In this document: positions 55,057-63,391 of the stretch, piece after piece
How the letters are laid out: every line of letters begins with the position of its first letter
How positions within the stretch are numbered: position 1 is the first letter of the stretch
Source of the DNA: JAJPJE01 sp963724985
Lineage (GTDB): Bacteria; Acidobacteriota; Terriglobia; Terriglobales; Acidobacteriaceae
Direction: 5' to 3'
DNA length: 64,000 nt
NCBI GenBank assembly: GCA_963724985.1
Contig: CAVRWV010000009.1
Coordinates: forward strand, 1-64,000
The notes under the pieces: model-generated
Database searches by the model: none
What the model was told of the DNA's origin: nothing
The model's input: only the letters and a program-made list of their open reading frames with translations
Translations under genes and position numbers: made by a program

Positions 55057-56409
55057 ATGGCCCGCTTGAACGTAATGAAGTTGAATGAGCTGATTGGATG
55101 GAGCCGTCCGCGCACTCACGAGAGCGCGCCCGCCCGCAGCCTCAGCGCGGAGCAACAGTTGCGGCGCTCCGTGCTCGCCTACCTGCTCTGGGAGAACCAG
55201 TTCTACGAGGACGGCGTGGAGATCGCCGGCCGAATCAAGGAACTGGTTCCCAAGGTCGCGCCGGAGAAGGTTGCCGCGCTCGCCGTGGAAGCTCGCATTG
55301 CGATGAAGCTGCGTCATGCTCCGCTGCTGCTCGTGCGCGAGATGGCGCGGTTGGCCTCGCATCGCGCGCTGGTGGCGGAGACGCTCGAGCGCGTGATCCA
55401 GCGTGCCGACGAGCTCTCGGAGTTTGTCGCCATCTACTGGAGCGACGGGCGCGCGCCGCTCTCGGCGCAGATGAAGAAGGGGCTGGCCGCGGCTTTCCCG
55501 AAGTTCGACGAGTACGCGCTTGCGAAGTACAACCGCGATTCGCCGGTGAAGCTGCGCGACGTGCTCTTCCTCTCGCACGCCAAGCCTCGCAACGAGGGGC
55601 AGGCGGAGCTGTGGAAGCGCCTGGTCGAGGGCAAGCTCGCCACGCCCGACACCTGGGAGGTTGCACTCTCCGGTGGCGCGAACCAGCGCGAGGCGTGGAC
55701 TCGTCTGCTCGGCGAGCGCAAGCTCGGTGCCTTGGCCCTGTTGCGTAATCTGCGCAACATGTACGAGGCCGGGGTCGACGAGGATCTCGTGTTGCGCGCA
55801 CTGCGCATCATGAAGACCGATCACGTACTCCCGTTCCGCTTCATCGCTGCCGCGCGTCACGCGCCGCAATGGGAAGCGGAGCTCGAGTCGGTGATGCTGC
55901 GAGCTGTCGAGGGACAGACCGGTTCTAACGAAGGAAAGCTGAAGGGCAAGACCGTCCTGCTCGTGGACGTGTCAGGCTCGATGGTCGCCATGCTCTCCCG
56001 CCGTTCGGAGATGCTGCGTACCGACGCTGCCTACGGGCTCGCAATCTTGCTGCGTGAGATCTGCGAGGACGTGAGCATCTACAGCTTCTCCGACCGACTG
56101 GTTCGTATTCCGGCGCGGCGCGGGTTCGCCCTGCGCGACGCCATCGAAGCGAGCCAGTCGCACAATGGGACTTACCTGGGCAAGGCGCTGGGTGATTTGC
56201 GTGAGCCGTACGCTCGGCTCATCGTGATCACCGACGAGCAGACGCACGACTCTGTGCCGAACCCGAAGGCGGCGGGCTACGTGATCAACGTGGCCAGCTA
56301 CAAGAACGGTGTCGGCTACGGACGCTGGACGCACATCGATGGCTGGAGCGAGTCGGTCATCGAGTACATCCGCGCGCTCGAGAGCGACGAGGGAATGTCC
56401 ATCAACTAG
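55057..56409 (+). CDS. rsr: Ro60 / TROVE-domain RNA-binding protein (Rsr)
   Basis: 450 residues. An N-terminal TROVE region of HEAT-like helices (RSVLAYLLWENQFYEDGVEIA, REMARLASHRALVAETLERV, each shown in part) forms the RNA-binding ring. A C-terminal von Willebrand A-like domain starts at KTVLLVDVSGSM, in which residues 304-308 give the DxSxS metal site, with a later conserved Asp in LIVITDEQTHD. Ro60 rings bind Y RNAs and misfolded RNA ends and can guide exoribonucleases such as PNPase. ATG 55057 follows an excellent AAAGGAGG six bases upstream. By eye, two 60-base samples are 63-67% G+C against 53-60% in flanking genes, which suggests separate ancestry. No RtcB or other RNA-repair gene is adjacent. 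Confidence 0.95.
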   Translation: MARLNVMKLNELIGWSRPRTHESAPARSLSAEQQLRRSVLAYLLWENQFYEDGVEIAGRIKELVPKVAPEKVAALAVEARIAMKLRHAPLLLVREMARLASHRALVAETLERVIQRADELSEFVAIYWSDGRAPLSAQMKKGLAAAFPKFDEYALAKYNRDSPVKLRDVLFLSHAKPRNEGQAELWKRLVEGKLATPDTWEVALSGGANQREAWTRLLGERKLGALALLRNLRNMYEAGVDEDLVLRALRIMKTDHVLPFRFIAAARHAPQWEAELESVMLRAVEGQTGSNEGKLKGKTVLLVDVSGSMVAMLSRRSEMLRTDAAYGLAILLREICEDVSIYSFSDRLVRIPARRGFALRDAIEASQSHNGTYLGKALGDLREPYARLIVITDEQTHDSVPNPKAAGYVINVASYKNGVGYGRWTHIDGWSESVIEYIRALESDEGMSIN

Positions 56410-56411
56410 AT

Positions 56412-56450
56412 TCGCGGCTGGGGAGAACCTGTCCCGGCCGCGATTTCTTT
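56412..56450 (+). terminator. Rho-independent terminator after Ro60
   Basis: The 7-base stem TCGCGGC/GCCGCGA, with an inner GGG/CCC pairing, is followed by TTTCTTTT, two bases after the Ro60 stop. Confidence 0.85.
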
Positions 56451-56490
56451 TGTCGGTTCAGCGTTGTAGTGTTCGCAACAGGATCAAACG

Positions 56491-56820
56491 ATGAAATACG
56501 TCGTTGTTCCGATCATCGTGTTCTGCGCGACGATTCACGCTGCAGCGTCCTGCGTGGCCACTCTTGAGAATAGCGAGCACAAGTGGCTCGTCGCGCAAGT
56601 TAGTGATATCGGCAGCTCCGGAGTACCAGACAACAAGCGACTTCTGAAATTGAAGATGCGGGACTGGGTGATCACTGCCAGGATGCCCGAGGACGCCAAG
56701 CTCAGCGCGGGGGAGTCGGTCGAGATCAGGCAAGACGGAAACACGCTGTCGGTGAAAACCGCGGCGGGTAAGGTCGATTGCCGGCTCATTTGTATACAGA
56801 AGATCGTCTTCGTTGAGTAG
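56491..56820 (+). CDS. Small secreted protein, unknown function
   Basis: 109 residues. The signal peptide (KYVVVPIIVFCATIHAAA) is followed by a small beta-rich domain (KRLLKLKMRDWVITARMP, GESVEIRQDGNTLSVKTA) with three cysteines, one right after the signal. Possibly an OB- or SH3-like fold, but unassigned. Confidence 0.65.
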   Translation: MKYVVVPIIVFCATIHAAASCVATLENSEHKWLVAQVSDIGSSGVPDNKRLLKLKMRDWVITARMPEDAKLSAGESVEIRQDGNTLSVKTAAGKVDCRLICIQKIVFVE

Positions 56821-56837
56821 GGGACACTCCGGGGTGC

Positions 56838-56864
56838 CCGGTCCTTCGCGCAGCGAAGGGCCGG
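56838..56864. repeat. 12-base-pair hairpin between convergent genes
   Basis: CCGGTCCTTCGC and GCGAAGGGCCGG pair fully (one T-G) around GCA, exactly between the stops of two convergent genes. It lacks T-tracts on either side but could end transcription from both directions, or be an extragenic palindromic element. Confidence 0.55.
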
Positions 56865-56865
56865 A

Positions 56866-57273
56866 TCACGAACGCCGCTTCCGCTGACTCGTTTTTGACA
56901 AACTGGCTTTGCGCTTACTCCCAACCATCGTCAACTCCTGTTGCTTCTTCTTCGTCAGCTTCGCAAATACCAGACCGTACGACTCACGAATCAGTGCACG
57001 AATTTCGTCCGCACGAAGTGCAGTCAGGTCTTCGAATGCGACCCACATGGCCCTTGCCATGTACGGAGCGGGAATAATCCCGGGAATCTCCGTCAGCTCC
57101 GCAAACTTTTCCGGCGTGCATTTGAACGCAAGATGGTTCGCCGCTGAGGGCTCGAGCGCAACTACCGCAAACATCTTCCCGCCGACTTTGAAGACGAGAT
57201 CATCGCCCCACTGGACGGTCTCCGTGGCATGCGGCTGTGAAAGGCAATGCTCGCGAAGCCAGTCGATGTTCAT
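56866..57273 (-). CDS. MmcQ/YjbR-family protein
   Basis: 135 residues in the double-wing YjbR fold: MNIDWLREHCLSQP, then TVQWGDDLVFKVGGKMFAVV, the typical Phe/Lys-rich central strand pair, and PAPYMARAMWVAFED with the conserved Trp. The C-terminus is basic (KRKASLSKTSQRKRRS), unusually long and Lys/Arg-rich, consistent with nucleic-acid binding. The start is at the family-typical ATG 57273. Confidence 0.87.
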   Translation of the reverse strand: MNIDWLREHCLSQPHATETVQWGDDLVFKVGGKMFAVVALEPSAANHLAFKCTPEKFAELTEIPGIIPAPYMARAMWVAFEDLTALRADEIRALIRESYGLVFAKLTKKKQQELTMVGSKRKASLSKTSQRKRRS

Positions 57274-57333
57274 GGGCGCCTCCAATCCGAACAACTATAC
57301 GAAACCAGCCTCTGCTTCTGTAATAATTGGAGG

Positions 57334-57519
57334 ATGAACCAGGAAGCCACTAAAACGAAGACCTGCCGCGCGTGCAACGGAACCGGCAAGATCAATGAAC
57401 CGAACAATACGACAAAACGACCTGACTTTCACAATCCTGGTGGATTCTCCGCAGCCACCCGCAAGCCCTGCCCCAAGTGCGGCGGCACCGGCAAAGTCCA
57501 AATCGTGACTTTGCGATAG
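57334..57519 (+). CDS. Small zinc-ribbon protein with DnaJ-like CxxCxGxG motifs
   Basis: 61 residues with a GGAGG directly before the ATG. Two CxxCxGxG repeats (CRACNGTGK near residue 10 and CPKCGGTGK near 50) resemble the zinc fingers of DnaJ, with a 30-residue spacer. There is no J-domain. It may bind Zn and unfolded protein or act as a small chaperone or thiol protein; the function is unknown. Confidence 0.75.
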   Translation: MNQEATKTKTCRACNGTGKINEPNNTTKRPDFHNPGGFSAATRKPCPKCGGTGKVQIVTLR

Positions 57520-57614
57520 ATGGCAGTGTTCGTTCGCCAGTTGAGAGTACAATCTGTGACCAATCCTAGCAGGTACTCATCTCCAGCTTGATCTCGCATC
57601 CAGAAGGGAGAAGC

Positions 57615-58205
57615 ATGGGCGAAAAAGATCCCACCGTCGTTGACGCGAATCAGAGATATGCGGCGGCCGCCGCGGAAACCGTCACGCGCATCCAGGCGCG
57701 AGACCTCGCCGTGCAAGGTTTCGTCGTGCTGGCGGGGGTTCTCGTCTCCGCATCTTTGACGGGCGCGGGCGCATACCAGTTCCTGGCCGTGAGCATCGGC
57801 TATGCGGCCTTCGCTGCCGCGCTCCTGAGCTGCCATCACGATATTATCCTCGGTCTTCTCGCGCTCTTTCAGCACAGGTTGTGTAAGAGCGAGGAGCTGG
57901 ATACGAATTGGTTTTCGCCGGCGAACTTCGAAAAGGTACTGGAAGGAAGGCGGCTCCGAGACGTTTACTTCGCTTTCATGGTTTTTGTCGGAGGAGCTAT
58001 CGGCCTGGCAATTTCATATCCGGCTCTTAAGCTTGGCGATGAGAGAACTAAAATTCTGAAGCTGGTCATCTGGATTCTCAGCGCATGTTCTGTCGCGGGG
58101 GCTCTCGCTTATATTCACCAAGCTAGGAAGGATTCGCCGCAGGCTTCATACGGAAATGCACTCGCATGCAGTCTTCTCCCCGCACACAGGGAGTCGTCGC
58201 ATTAG
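57615..58205 (+). CDS. Membrane protein, unknown function
   Basis: 196 residues and four predicted membrane helices in two pairs: VQGFVVLAGVLVSASLTG and AVSIGYAAFAAALLSC near residues 35-75, then YFAFMVFVGGAIGLAISY and LVIWILSACSVAGALAY near 120-175. Between the pairs lies a cytoplasmic stretch with conserved-looking LDTNWFSPANFEKVLEGRRL. No family recognised. The ATG at 57615 follows AGAAGGGAGAAGC. Confidence 0.65.
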   Translation: MGEKDPTVVDANQRYAAAAAETVTRIQARDLAVQGFVVLAGVLVSASLTGAGAYQFLAVSIGYAAFAAALLSCHHDIILGLLALFQHRLCKSEELDTNWFSPANFEKVLEGRRLRDVYFAFMVFVGGAIGLAISYPALKLGDERTKILKLVIWILSACSVAGALAYIHQARKDSPQASYGNALACSLLPAHRESSH

Positions 58206-58326
58206 TTAGCCTGATCGTCGGATTCATGCTGGGGCACTCGGATCCCAGGCTTTGAAACAGGACGGTTCCATCCGGACGGTCCGCACCGTACGTTCGCTCT
58301 GACAACTGACTACTAGCAACTGCCAA

Positions 58327-59463
58327 CTAGCTTTGCTTCGCCTCTCCCAGCACCACTTTCACATCGAGCTTTTGTTTGCCGCGGAAGATGTTCACGGCTA
58401 CGGCGTCGCCCGCGCGATGATTGTTCATCACCCGCGACAGGTCCTGCATGTCTTCCACGCGCTGTCCATCAATGCCGACGATCAGATCGCCGCCAACCAG
58501 GATCGGCGTATTGCCCAGTAGCGCGCGCTGATTTCCGCCATGCAGTCCCGCTTTTGCCGCCGCGCCTCCGGGAACAACTTGGACGATCAGCACTCCATAA
58601 TCGGCGGCCAGCCCAAGTTGATCGGCGAGTTCAGGACCGATGGGCAGTCCCTGTATGCCGAACGACGGTCGCCGCACGCGGCCCTCGGTTACCAGATCGT
58701 CGAGCACGGCTTTGGCACTGTTGATGGGAATCGCAAAGCCGATGCCAGCACTCTGTTCGGCGCCACCCGTGGCGATCATCGAATTGATGCCAATCACTTC
58801 GGCGCGCGAGTTCAGCAGCGGACCGCCGGAGTTGCCGGGATTAATCGCCGCATCCGTCTGGATAGCTTCATCGATCGTGTTTCCATTCGGCCCGCCGACC
58901 GGGCGGATCGAACTGATGATGCCGCGCGTCATCGTCCCCGCCAATCCAAACGGATTGCCAATCGCAAACACTTTTTGCCCAACGTTGAGATTGCGCGAGT
59001 CGCCCAGCGTCGCCGGCACCAGGTCAGGCGCGCTGATCTGTATCACCGCGAGATCGTGACTCTGATCTGTGCCAATAACCTTCGCCGGGTAATTGCGCTT
59101 GTTGTGCAGCGTGACTTCAATATTCTCGGCGCCCTGGATCACGTGGAAGTTGGTGAGGATGTGTCCCTCTTTGTCGAGAATGAATCCCGAGCCCTGGCCT
59201 TCCTGCGGCACCACGCCATAAAAGAAGTTAAAGCTCACGGCACGCGAGCGGATGTTCACCACCGAAGGAATGGCCTTCTTGTATACGCTGACGTTGACCT
59301 GTTCTTCCGGATCGAGCGTCTCCGGCCCGGATGCCTGCGTCAATTCCAGCTTCGTTGGTTCCGAGAATGGCGATTTCAGGCTGGCCGGATGCTGCGTCGT
59401 GTAGAAGTAAAATCCGCCGGCAAGGACGAGAGCAAGGATCAGTGGTCGTAACATTCTTTTCAT
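58327..59463 (-). CDS. HtrA/DegP-like S1C serine protease with PDZ domain
   Basis: A membrane-anchored periplasmic protease of 378 residues. One N-terminal helix (PLILALVLAGGFYFY) is followed by a trypsin-like domain with the triad His in TNFHV (about residue 107), Asp in SHDLAV (about 137) and Ser in NPGNSGGPLL (about 212), and a single PDZ domain from about 265 on (GVLIVQVVPGGAAAKAGLHGG, split). It is a DegS/DegQ-like envelope stress protease. ATG 59463 is preferred to a GTG 12 bases upstream. It lies downstream of coaE and folD on the same strand, but with a 56-base gap. Confidence 0.93.
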   Translation of the reverse strand: MKRMLRPLILALVLAGGFYFYTTQHPASLKSPFSEPTKLELTQASGPETLDPEEQVNVSVYKKAIPSVVNIRSRAVSFNFFYGVVPQEGQGSGFILDKEGHILTNFHVIQGAENIEVTLHNKRNYPAKVIGTDQSHDLAVIQISAPDLVPATLGDSRNLNVGQKVFAIGNPFGLAGTMTRGIISSIRPVGGPNGNTIDEAIQTDAAINPGNSGGPLLNSRAEVIGINSMIATGGAEQSAGIGFAIPINSAKAVLDDLVTEGRVRRPSFGIQGLPIGPELADQLGLAADYGVLIVQVVPGGAAAKAGLHGGNQRALLGNTPILVGGDLIVGIDGQRVEDMQDLSRVMNNHRAGDAVAVNIFRGKQKLDVKVVLGEAKQS

Positions 59464-59519
59464 TGCAATTCGCACTACTCAGAAATTGTACTGCGCGGCG
59501 CGAGACGTCCTGCTCGTCC

Positions 59520-60145
59520 TCACCGCACCGCCGCCAACGCCGACAATTCTCCCCAGACCGCAGCCACCTGTTGTCCGGTCTGCGAGAGAGACCCGGAATT
59601 ATCGATAACGTAATCAGCGGCGCGCACTTTTTCTTCGTCCGATAGCTGCGCCTTCATGCGGCGCTCAACTTCTGCGCGAGCGATGGCCGGAGCCATATTG
59701 TGCCGGGCCGCAAACCGCTCGATCTTCTGATCCAGCGTGCAGGTTACGGTAATCAGTTTGTCGAAGCGATCTTCGGCATGCGCTTCCAGAATCAGCGCAG
59801 CTTCCACGATCGCGACGCCCCTCGGATTCTCCTCGAGAACCAGGCGCATCCACTCGTCTTCGGCGGCAATCACTGCGGGATGAACGATGGCGTTGAGCTC
59901 GGGAATGCGGCCGGATCCAAAGACAGCGTCGGCGAGCTTGGGACGGCTGATCGTTCCATCTTCATTGAGGATGGCCTCGCCCCAAACGCCTTTACGATCT
60001 GGACATATACCGGCGTATCTTTCTGCATCAGCAGGTGCGCGATTTTGTCGGCCTGGATAACGTGCGCGCCATGGCGAGAAAACATCTCGCCCACGGTTGT
60101 TTTGCCACACGCGACACCGCCGGTGAGTCCGACTTTCAGTGCCAT
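59520..60145 (-). CDS. coaE: Dephospho-CoA kinase (one frameshift)
   Basis: Last step of coenzyme A synthesis: phosphorylation of dephospho-CoA. The P-loop is GLTGGVACGKTT at residues 6-17, then ADKIAHLLMQ. One G appears to be missing in a run near 59990, so KAFG continues as GEAILNEDGTISRPKLADAVF in another frame. The rest (LNAIVHPAVI, VEAALILEAH, FDKLITVTC) is standard. Corrected length is about 208 residues, the family norm. Because this gene is essential, the shift is most likely a sequence error. It starts 4 bases after folD. Confidence 0.9.
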
Positions 60146-60149
60146 TCGA

Positions 60150-61097
60150 TCAGGCCTGGCGCATCGCAATCTCGCGCAGGCGTTCGCCGCGTCGCAGCTT
60201 CATCGCCTTCAGCGTGTTCGACATCAACATCGCAATCGTCAGCGGACCAACTCCGCCAGGAACGGGCGTGATGGCGCCGGCAATCTCGCCGACTGCAGGA
60301 TCGACGTCGCCGATCAGTACCGAGCCATTTTTCGCGAAAGCCGCTTCGCGCTTCGCGTCGCCGTGAAAGAAACGCTCGAACTCAGCGCGGTCCGTGATCT
60401 TGTTCATGCCCACATCAATCACCGTTGCGCCCGGCTTCACGTAGTCGCGGGTGATCATGCCGGTGCGGCCGATGGCTGCGACCAGGATGTCGGCGCGTCG
60501 ACAGATGCCCGGCAGGTCGTGGCTTTTGGAATGGCAGATCGTCACGGTGGCATGGGCGTTGGTCAACAGCATCGCCATAGGTTTGCCGACAATGTCGCTT
60601 CGTCCGACCACGACCGCGTCCGCGCCGCTCACTGAAATCCCGCTGCGGTGGAGGATTTCCATGACGCCTGAAGGCGTGCAAGGCACCAGTCCCGGACGCT
60701 GGGTAGAGAGAAATCCCACATTCATCGGGTGAAATCCATCAACATCTTTCGCCGGATCGACCGCCATCAGCACCTTTTTTGCGTCGACCTGCGGAGGCAA
60801 GGGCAACTGCACGAGGATGCCATCGATCTCGTCGCGTGAATTGAGGCTCTCCACCAGGTCAAGCAGTTCCTCGGTGGAGACATGCTCGGAAGGCGTGTGT
60901 TTCTCGCTGTAAACTCCGAGCGCTTCGCATGCCTTCACCTTGCTGCGAACATAGACCTCGGACGCAGGATTGTGTCCCACCAAAACCACGGCCAATCCCG
61001 GGCGAACTCCGGAGCCCGATAGACCGCGGATCTCCTCGGCAACTTCATTCTTAATGTCGGCAGAGATGCGATTTCCATCCAGAATGACAGCAGACAT
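60150..61097 (-). CDS. folD: Bifunctional methylenetetrahydrofolate dehydrogenase/cyclohydrolase
   Basis: 315 residues. Interconverts methylene- and formyl-tetrahydrofolate in the cytoplasm. Family signatures are complete: YVRSKVKACEALGV with the catalytic Lys in the YxxxK motif, GILVQLPLPP, DVDGFHPMNVG and the NADP-site GRSDIVGKPMAMLL, ending TPVPGGVGPLTIAML. Slightly longer than usual by a C-terminal basic tail. First gene of a likely folD-coaE unit. Confidence 0.97.
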   Translation of the reverse strand: MSAVILDGNRISADIKNEVAEEIRGLSGSGVRPGLAVVLVGHNPASEVYVRSKVKACEALGVYSEKHTPSEHVSTEELLDLVESLNSRDEIDGILVQLPLPPQVDAKKVLMAVDPAKDVDGFHPMNVGFLSTQRPGLVPCTPSGVMEILHRSGISVSGADAVVVGRSDIVGKPMAMLLTNAHATVTICHSKSHDLPGICRRADILVAAIGRTGMITRDYVKPGATVIDVGMNKITDRAEFERFFHGDAKREAAFAKNGSVLIGDVDPAVGEIAGAITPVPGGVGPLTIAMLMSNTLKAMKLRRGERLREIAMRQA

Positions 61098-61199
61098 CGA
61101 GCTTCCTTGCTTTCAGTGGATTACGAACCTGAAATTCTATCTTACGCTTGCTGTTGCGCATCAATCCGCTACCGCGAACGGGTATAAAATCACGTCATT

Positions 61200-61367
61200 A
61201 TGTTGGACCGCGATCTCATTAACATGCTCGCTTGCCCCGCCTGTAAAACTCCTCTGGCGTACGACGAGGACCGCGACATCCTCAAGTGCGGGCAATGCCA
61301 TCGCGCATACCCGGTTCGCGACGGAATTCCGATTCTGCTGATCGATGAAGCGATTGTAGAAGCTTAG
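61200..61367 (+). CDS. Trm112-family zinc-binding protein (YcaR-like)
   Basis: 55 residues: MLDRDLINMLACPACKTPL, then LKCGQCHRAYPVRDGIPILL. The two CxxC pairs form the zinc site, and the PVRDGIPIL tail is the family hallmark. In bacteria these small proteins accompany methyltransferases or lipid A genes; the role here is unknown. It starts 102 bases from the divergent folD gene. Confidence 0.88.
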   Translation: MLDRDLINMLACPACKTPLAYDEDRDILKCGQCHRAYPVRDGIPILLIDEAIVEA

Positions 61368-61556
61368 GCTGCGTCGCTTTTGACACAAAGAATTGAGACG
61401 GAATTCTCGTTTTCGCCTCTGCGGATACATATTTTTGTCTGATAAATACCGTAATCGGTGGATTCCGCCCGTCCCACTGGAAACCAGAGTTCCGCAACTC
61501 TTTCAAATGCAGGGGGTTTGCATGATCACACGAATTCTGGCGCTGCCAGCCTTGGT

Positions 61557-61573
61557 TCGGCACAAGAATTGCT
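61557..61573 (+). promoter_or_regulatory. Putative sigma54 (-24/-12) promoter
   Basis: Reads CGGCACAAGAATTGCT: GGCAC and TTGCT with exactly 10 bases between GG and GC. Only the base before GG departs from the consensus TGGCAC. It lies 75 bases upstream of the ATG at 61648, giving a leader of about 64 bases. Confidence 0.45.
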
Positions 61574-61647
61574 GTAACGAAAAGCAAGTCTGAGCAGTCT
61601 AATAGGTAAAGGCAGTTAAGCCAGTGGGGTCGGAGGTGATCCGAGTG

Positions 61648-61875
61648 ATGGCTGAAAAATTCACAATCGCGGAAGTTTCTGCCCTAAGGAACGAACTGAT
61701 GCAGCGGATGCTGGATACATCGGAAACCGCTGAGCTGCTCCAGATGTTCCTGATGGGGCGTGGTTATGGAGTCTCTCAGGAAGCGGCGCTCGACGCCGCC
61801 AGCCGCATGGGAGCGGCAGGCTGCTCTCTTGCTGTCATTCAGAAAGAATTGGAAGGTGTGGCCCTGGTCCAATAA
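61648..61875 (+). CDS. Small conserved-looking hypothetical protein
   Basis: 75 residues from ATG 61648 (a GTG precedes it directly, and a GGAGG lies 11 bases upstream). All-helical: MAEKFTIAEVSALRNELM, then SETAELLQMFLMGRGYGVSQ and a final amphipathic helix. I recall similar short proteins in other acidobacteria but know no function. It ends in a clean terminator and has a sigma54-like promoter, so it is a single-gene unit. Confidence 0.7.
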   Translation: MAEKFTIAEVSALRNELMQRMLDTSETAELLQMFLMGRGYGVSQEAALDAASRMGAAGCSLAVIQKELEGVALVQ

Positions 61876-61903
61876 ACCCAGATCACATCCAATGCAGGTT
61901 CAG

Positions 61904-61930
61904 AAGCCGGGCGCAACAAGCCCGGCTTTT
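61904..61930 (+). terminator. Rho-independent terminator
   Basis: A 9-base stem AAGCCGGGC/GCCCGGCTT with a 7-base loop, followed by TT and a C, 28 bases past the stop. Confidence 0.88.
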
Positions 61931-61951
61931 CTGCTTTCTGGTGAGAGGAAA

Positions 61952-63235
61952 TCACTCGTACCTGAGACTCTCCACCGGATCCAGTTGCGCCGCCCGCGTT
62001 GCCGGCACCGTCCCAAAAATTACCCCCACCACCGTTGAGACCAGAATCGCGATGATCGCCGACAATCCTGAAATCGGTATGCGGAAAGCGGTAAACCAGC
62101 GCACTGACAGTGGCAGTGCGAGTCCAATGATGATGCCCAGGATGCCACCCGAAAGCGAGATGAACATGGCTTCCGCCATGAATTGGAGCCGGATCTCACG
62201 GTTGGTCGCTCCGAGCGCCTTGCGCACGCCAATTTCGCGAATGCGCGACGTCACCGTCGCCAGCATGATGTTCATGATTCCCACGCCGCTGACTATCAAG
62301 GTCACCATGGCGACTAGCAGCAGCACCAAAGTCAGGGCATTGGCCGATTTTGCGGCCACATCCAGCAGTTCGGATAAGTTGTCCACGCGGTACACCGCAT
62401 CCGCCCGGTGACGCGCCTGGATCACGCGACGAATCTGTTGCGTCGCTTGCGGCACATCGGAAGCATCGCCCAGTGAGAAATAGATCTGGTTCACGGACTC
62501 GTTGCCGGTGAAGTACTGTGCAACCGTGTATGGGATCAGCAATGTCTCGTCCGCAATACCGGACTGCCCAAAGGTCTCCACGCGCTCGCGGAACGTTCCG
62601 ATGATCGTGAATGGCAGGCCATTCAACTGGACCCGCCGCCCGATCGCCTCTTCTACACTGCCAAACTGTTTAATCGCGAACATCTCCGTAGCTACTGCAA
62701 CTTTGTTCCTCGCCTTGGTGTCGTCATCATCGAAGAAGCGTCCGGTGGGAACGTCCAAGTTGCGTACTTGCAAGTACTCGGGGGAGACGCCAAGAATCAG
62801 TACGTCACGCTCCTTGCCATTGCCCACAGGGATGCGATCATGCAACTCCACCATAGGCGACGATGCGCGAATGCCTGGCACCTGCTCGCGGATCGCGCGC
62901 ATGTCGTTCAGGCTCAGCAGGTCCTGTTGCGAGATCGTGTTTTCCGCCTGGTTAGCGGTTCCCTCCTGGGTGATGTACACCATGTTCGCGCCGATTGCCT
63001 GAATCTGGTTCAGGATGTATTGCTTTCCCGTCATGCCGATGGTGACCACCAGGATCAGCGACGCGTTGCCGATCACCATGCCGAGCGCGGTCAGCGCGAA
63101 ACGAATCTTGTTGCTGCAGAAAGTGTCGTAAGCGAAGCGGGCGATTTCGCCGAAGTCGAGCGCGTGCTTGTGCTCGGGCGAAGGAAACGGCGGAAGGTTC
63201 CTTAACGGCGCCGGAGTTGTGGTACTCACTGCCAC
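61952..63235 (-). CDS. MacB-like ABC transporter permease
   Basis: 427 residues, single-unit MacB permease. After a Pro-rich start comes the first helix (RFALTALGMVIGNASLILVV), then a MacB periplasmic core domain and three C-terminal FtsX helices (LTLVLLLVAMVTLIVSGVGI, ISLSGGILGIIIGLALPL, IAILVSTVVGVIFG), ending in QLDPVESLRYE. It differs from the 800-residue permeases at 20-30 kb by having one FtsX unit. The ATPase and adaptor genes are probably downstream elsewhere or outside the window; on this strand the next gene is not one. Confidence 0.92.
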   Translation of the reverse strand: MAVSTTTPAPLRNLPPFPSPEHKHALDFGEIARFAYDTFCSNKIRFALTALGMVIGNASLILVVTIGMTGKQYILNQIQAIGANMVYITQEGTANQAENTISQQDLLSLNDMRAIREQVPGIRASSPMVELHDRIPVGNGKERDVLILGVSPEYLQVRNLDVPTGRFFDDDDTKARNKVAVATEMFAIKQFGSVEEAIGRRVQLNGLPFTIIGTFRERVETFGQSGIADETLLIPYTVAQYFTGNESVNQIYFSLGDASDVPQATQQIRRVIQARHRADAVYRVDNLSELLDVAAKSANALTLVLLLVAMVTLIVSGVGIMNIMLATVTSRIREIGVRKALGATNREIRLQFMAEAMFISLSGGILGIIIGLALPLSVRWFTAFRIPISGLSAIIAILVSTVVGVIFGTVPATRAAQLDPVESLRYE

Positions 63236-63391
63236 GATTCCTCAATGGTATATGTGGCGCGGACGGACGGCAAAGTTGCGAGTCCGCTTCCGAAACCTTG
63301 AATTTCCGCTTGTCCATGTACCTTCGATCACTGCTTTCCACAGCAAATCGAGCTACTCTGAGCAGAGTTCCTGAAAAAGCGAGAATCGGCC

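Noticed and set aside
54820..55869. A 349-codon open frame antisense to Ro60
   Set aside because: It lies over a G+C-rich gene with strong family evidence on the other strand, has Arg/Leu/Glu-rich shadow composition and no domain.
58540..59451. A 303-codon plus-strand open frame
   Set aside because: Shadow of the HtrA-like protease on the minus strand, whose catalytic triad is intact.
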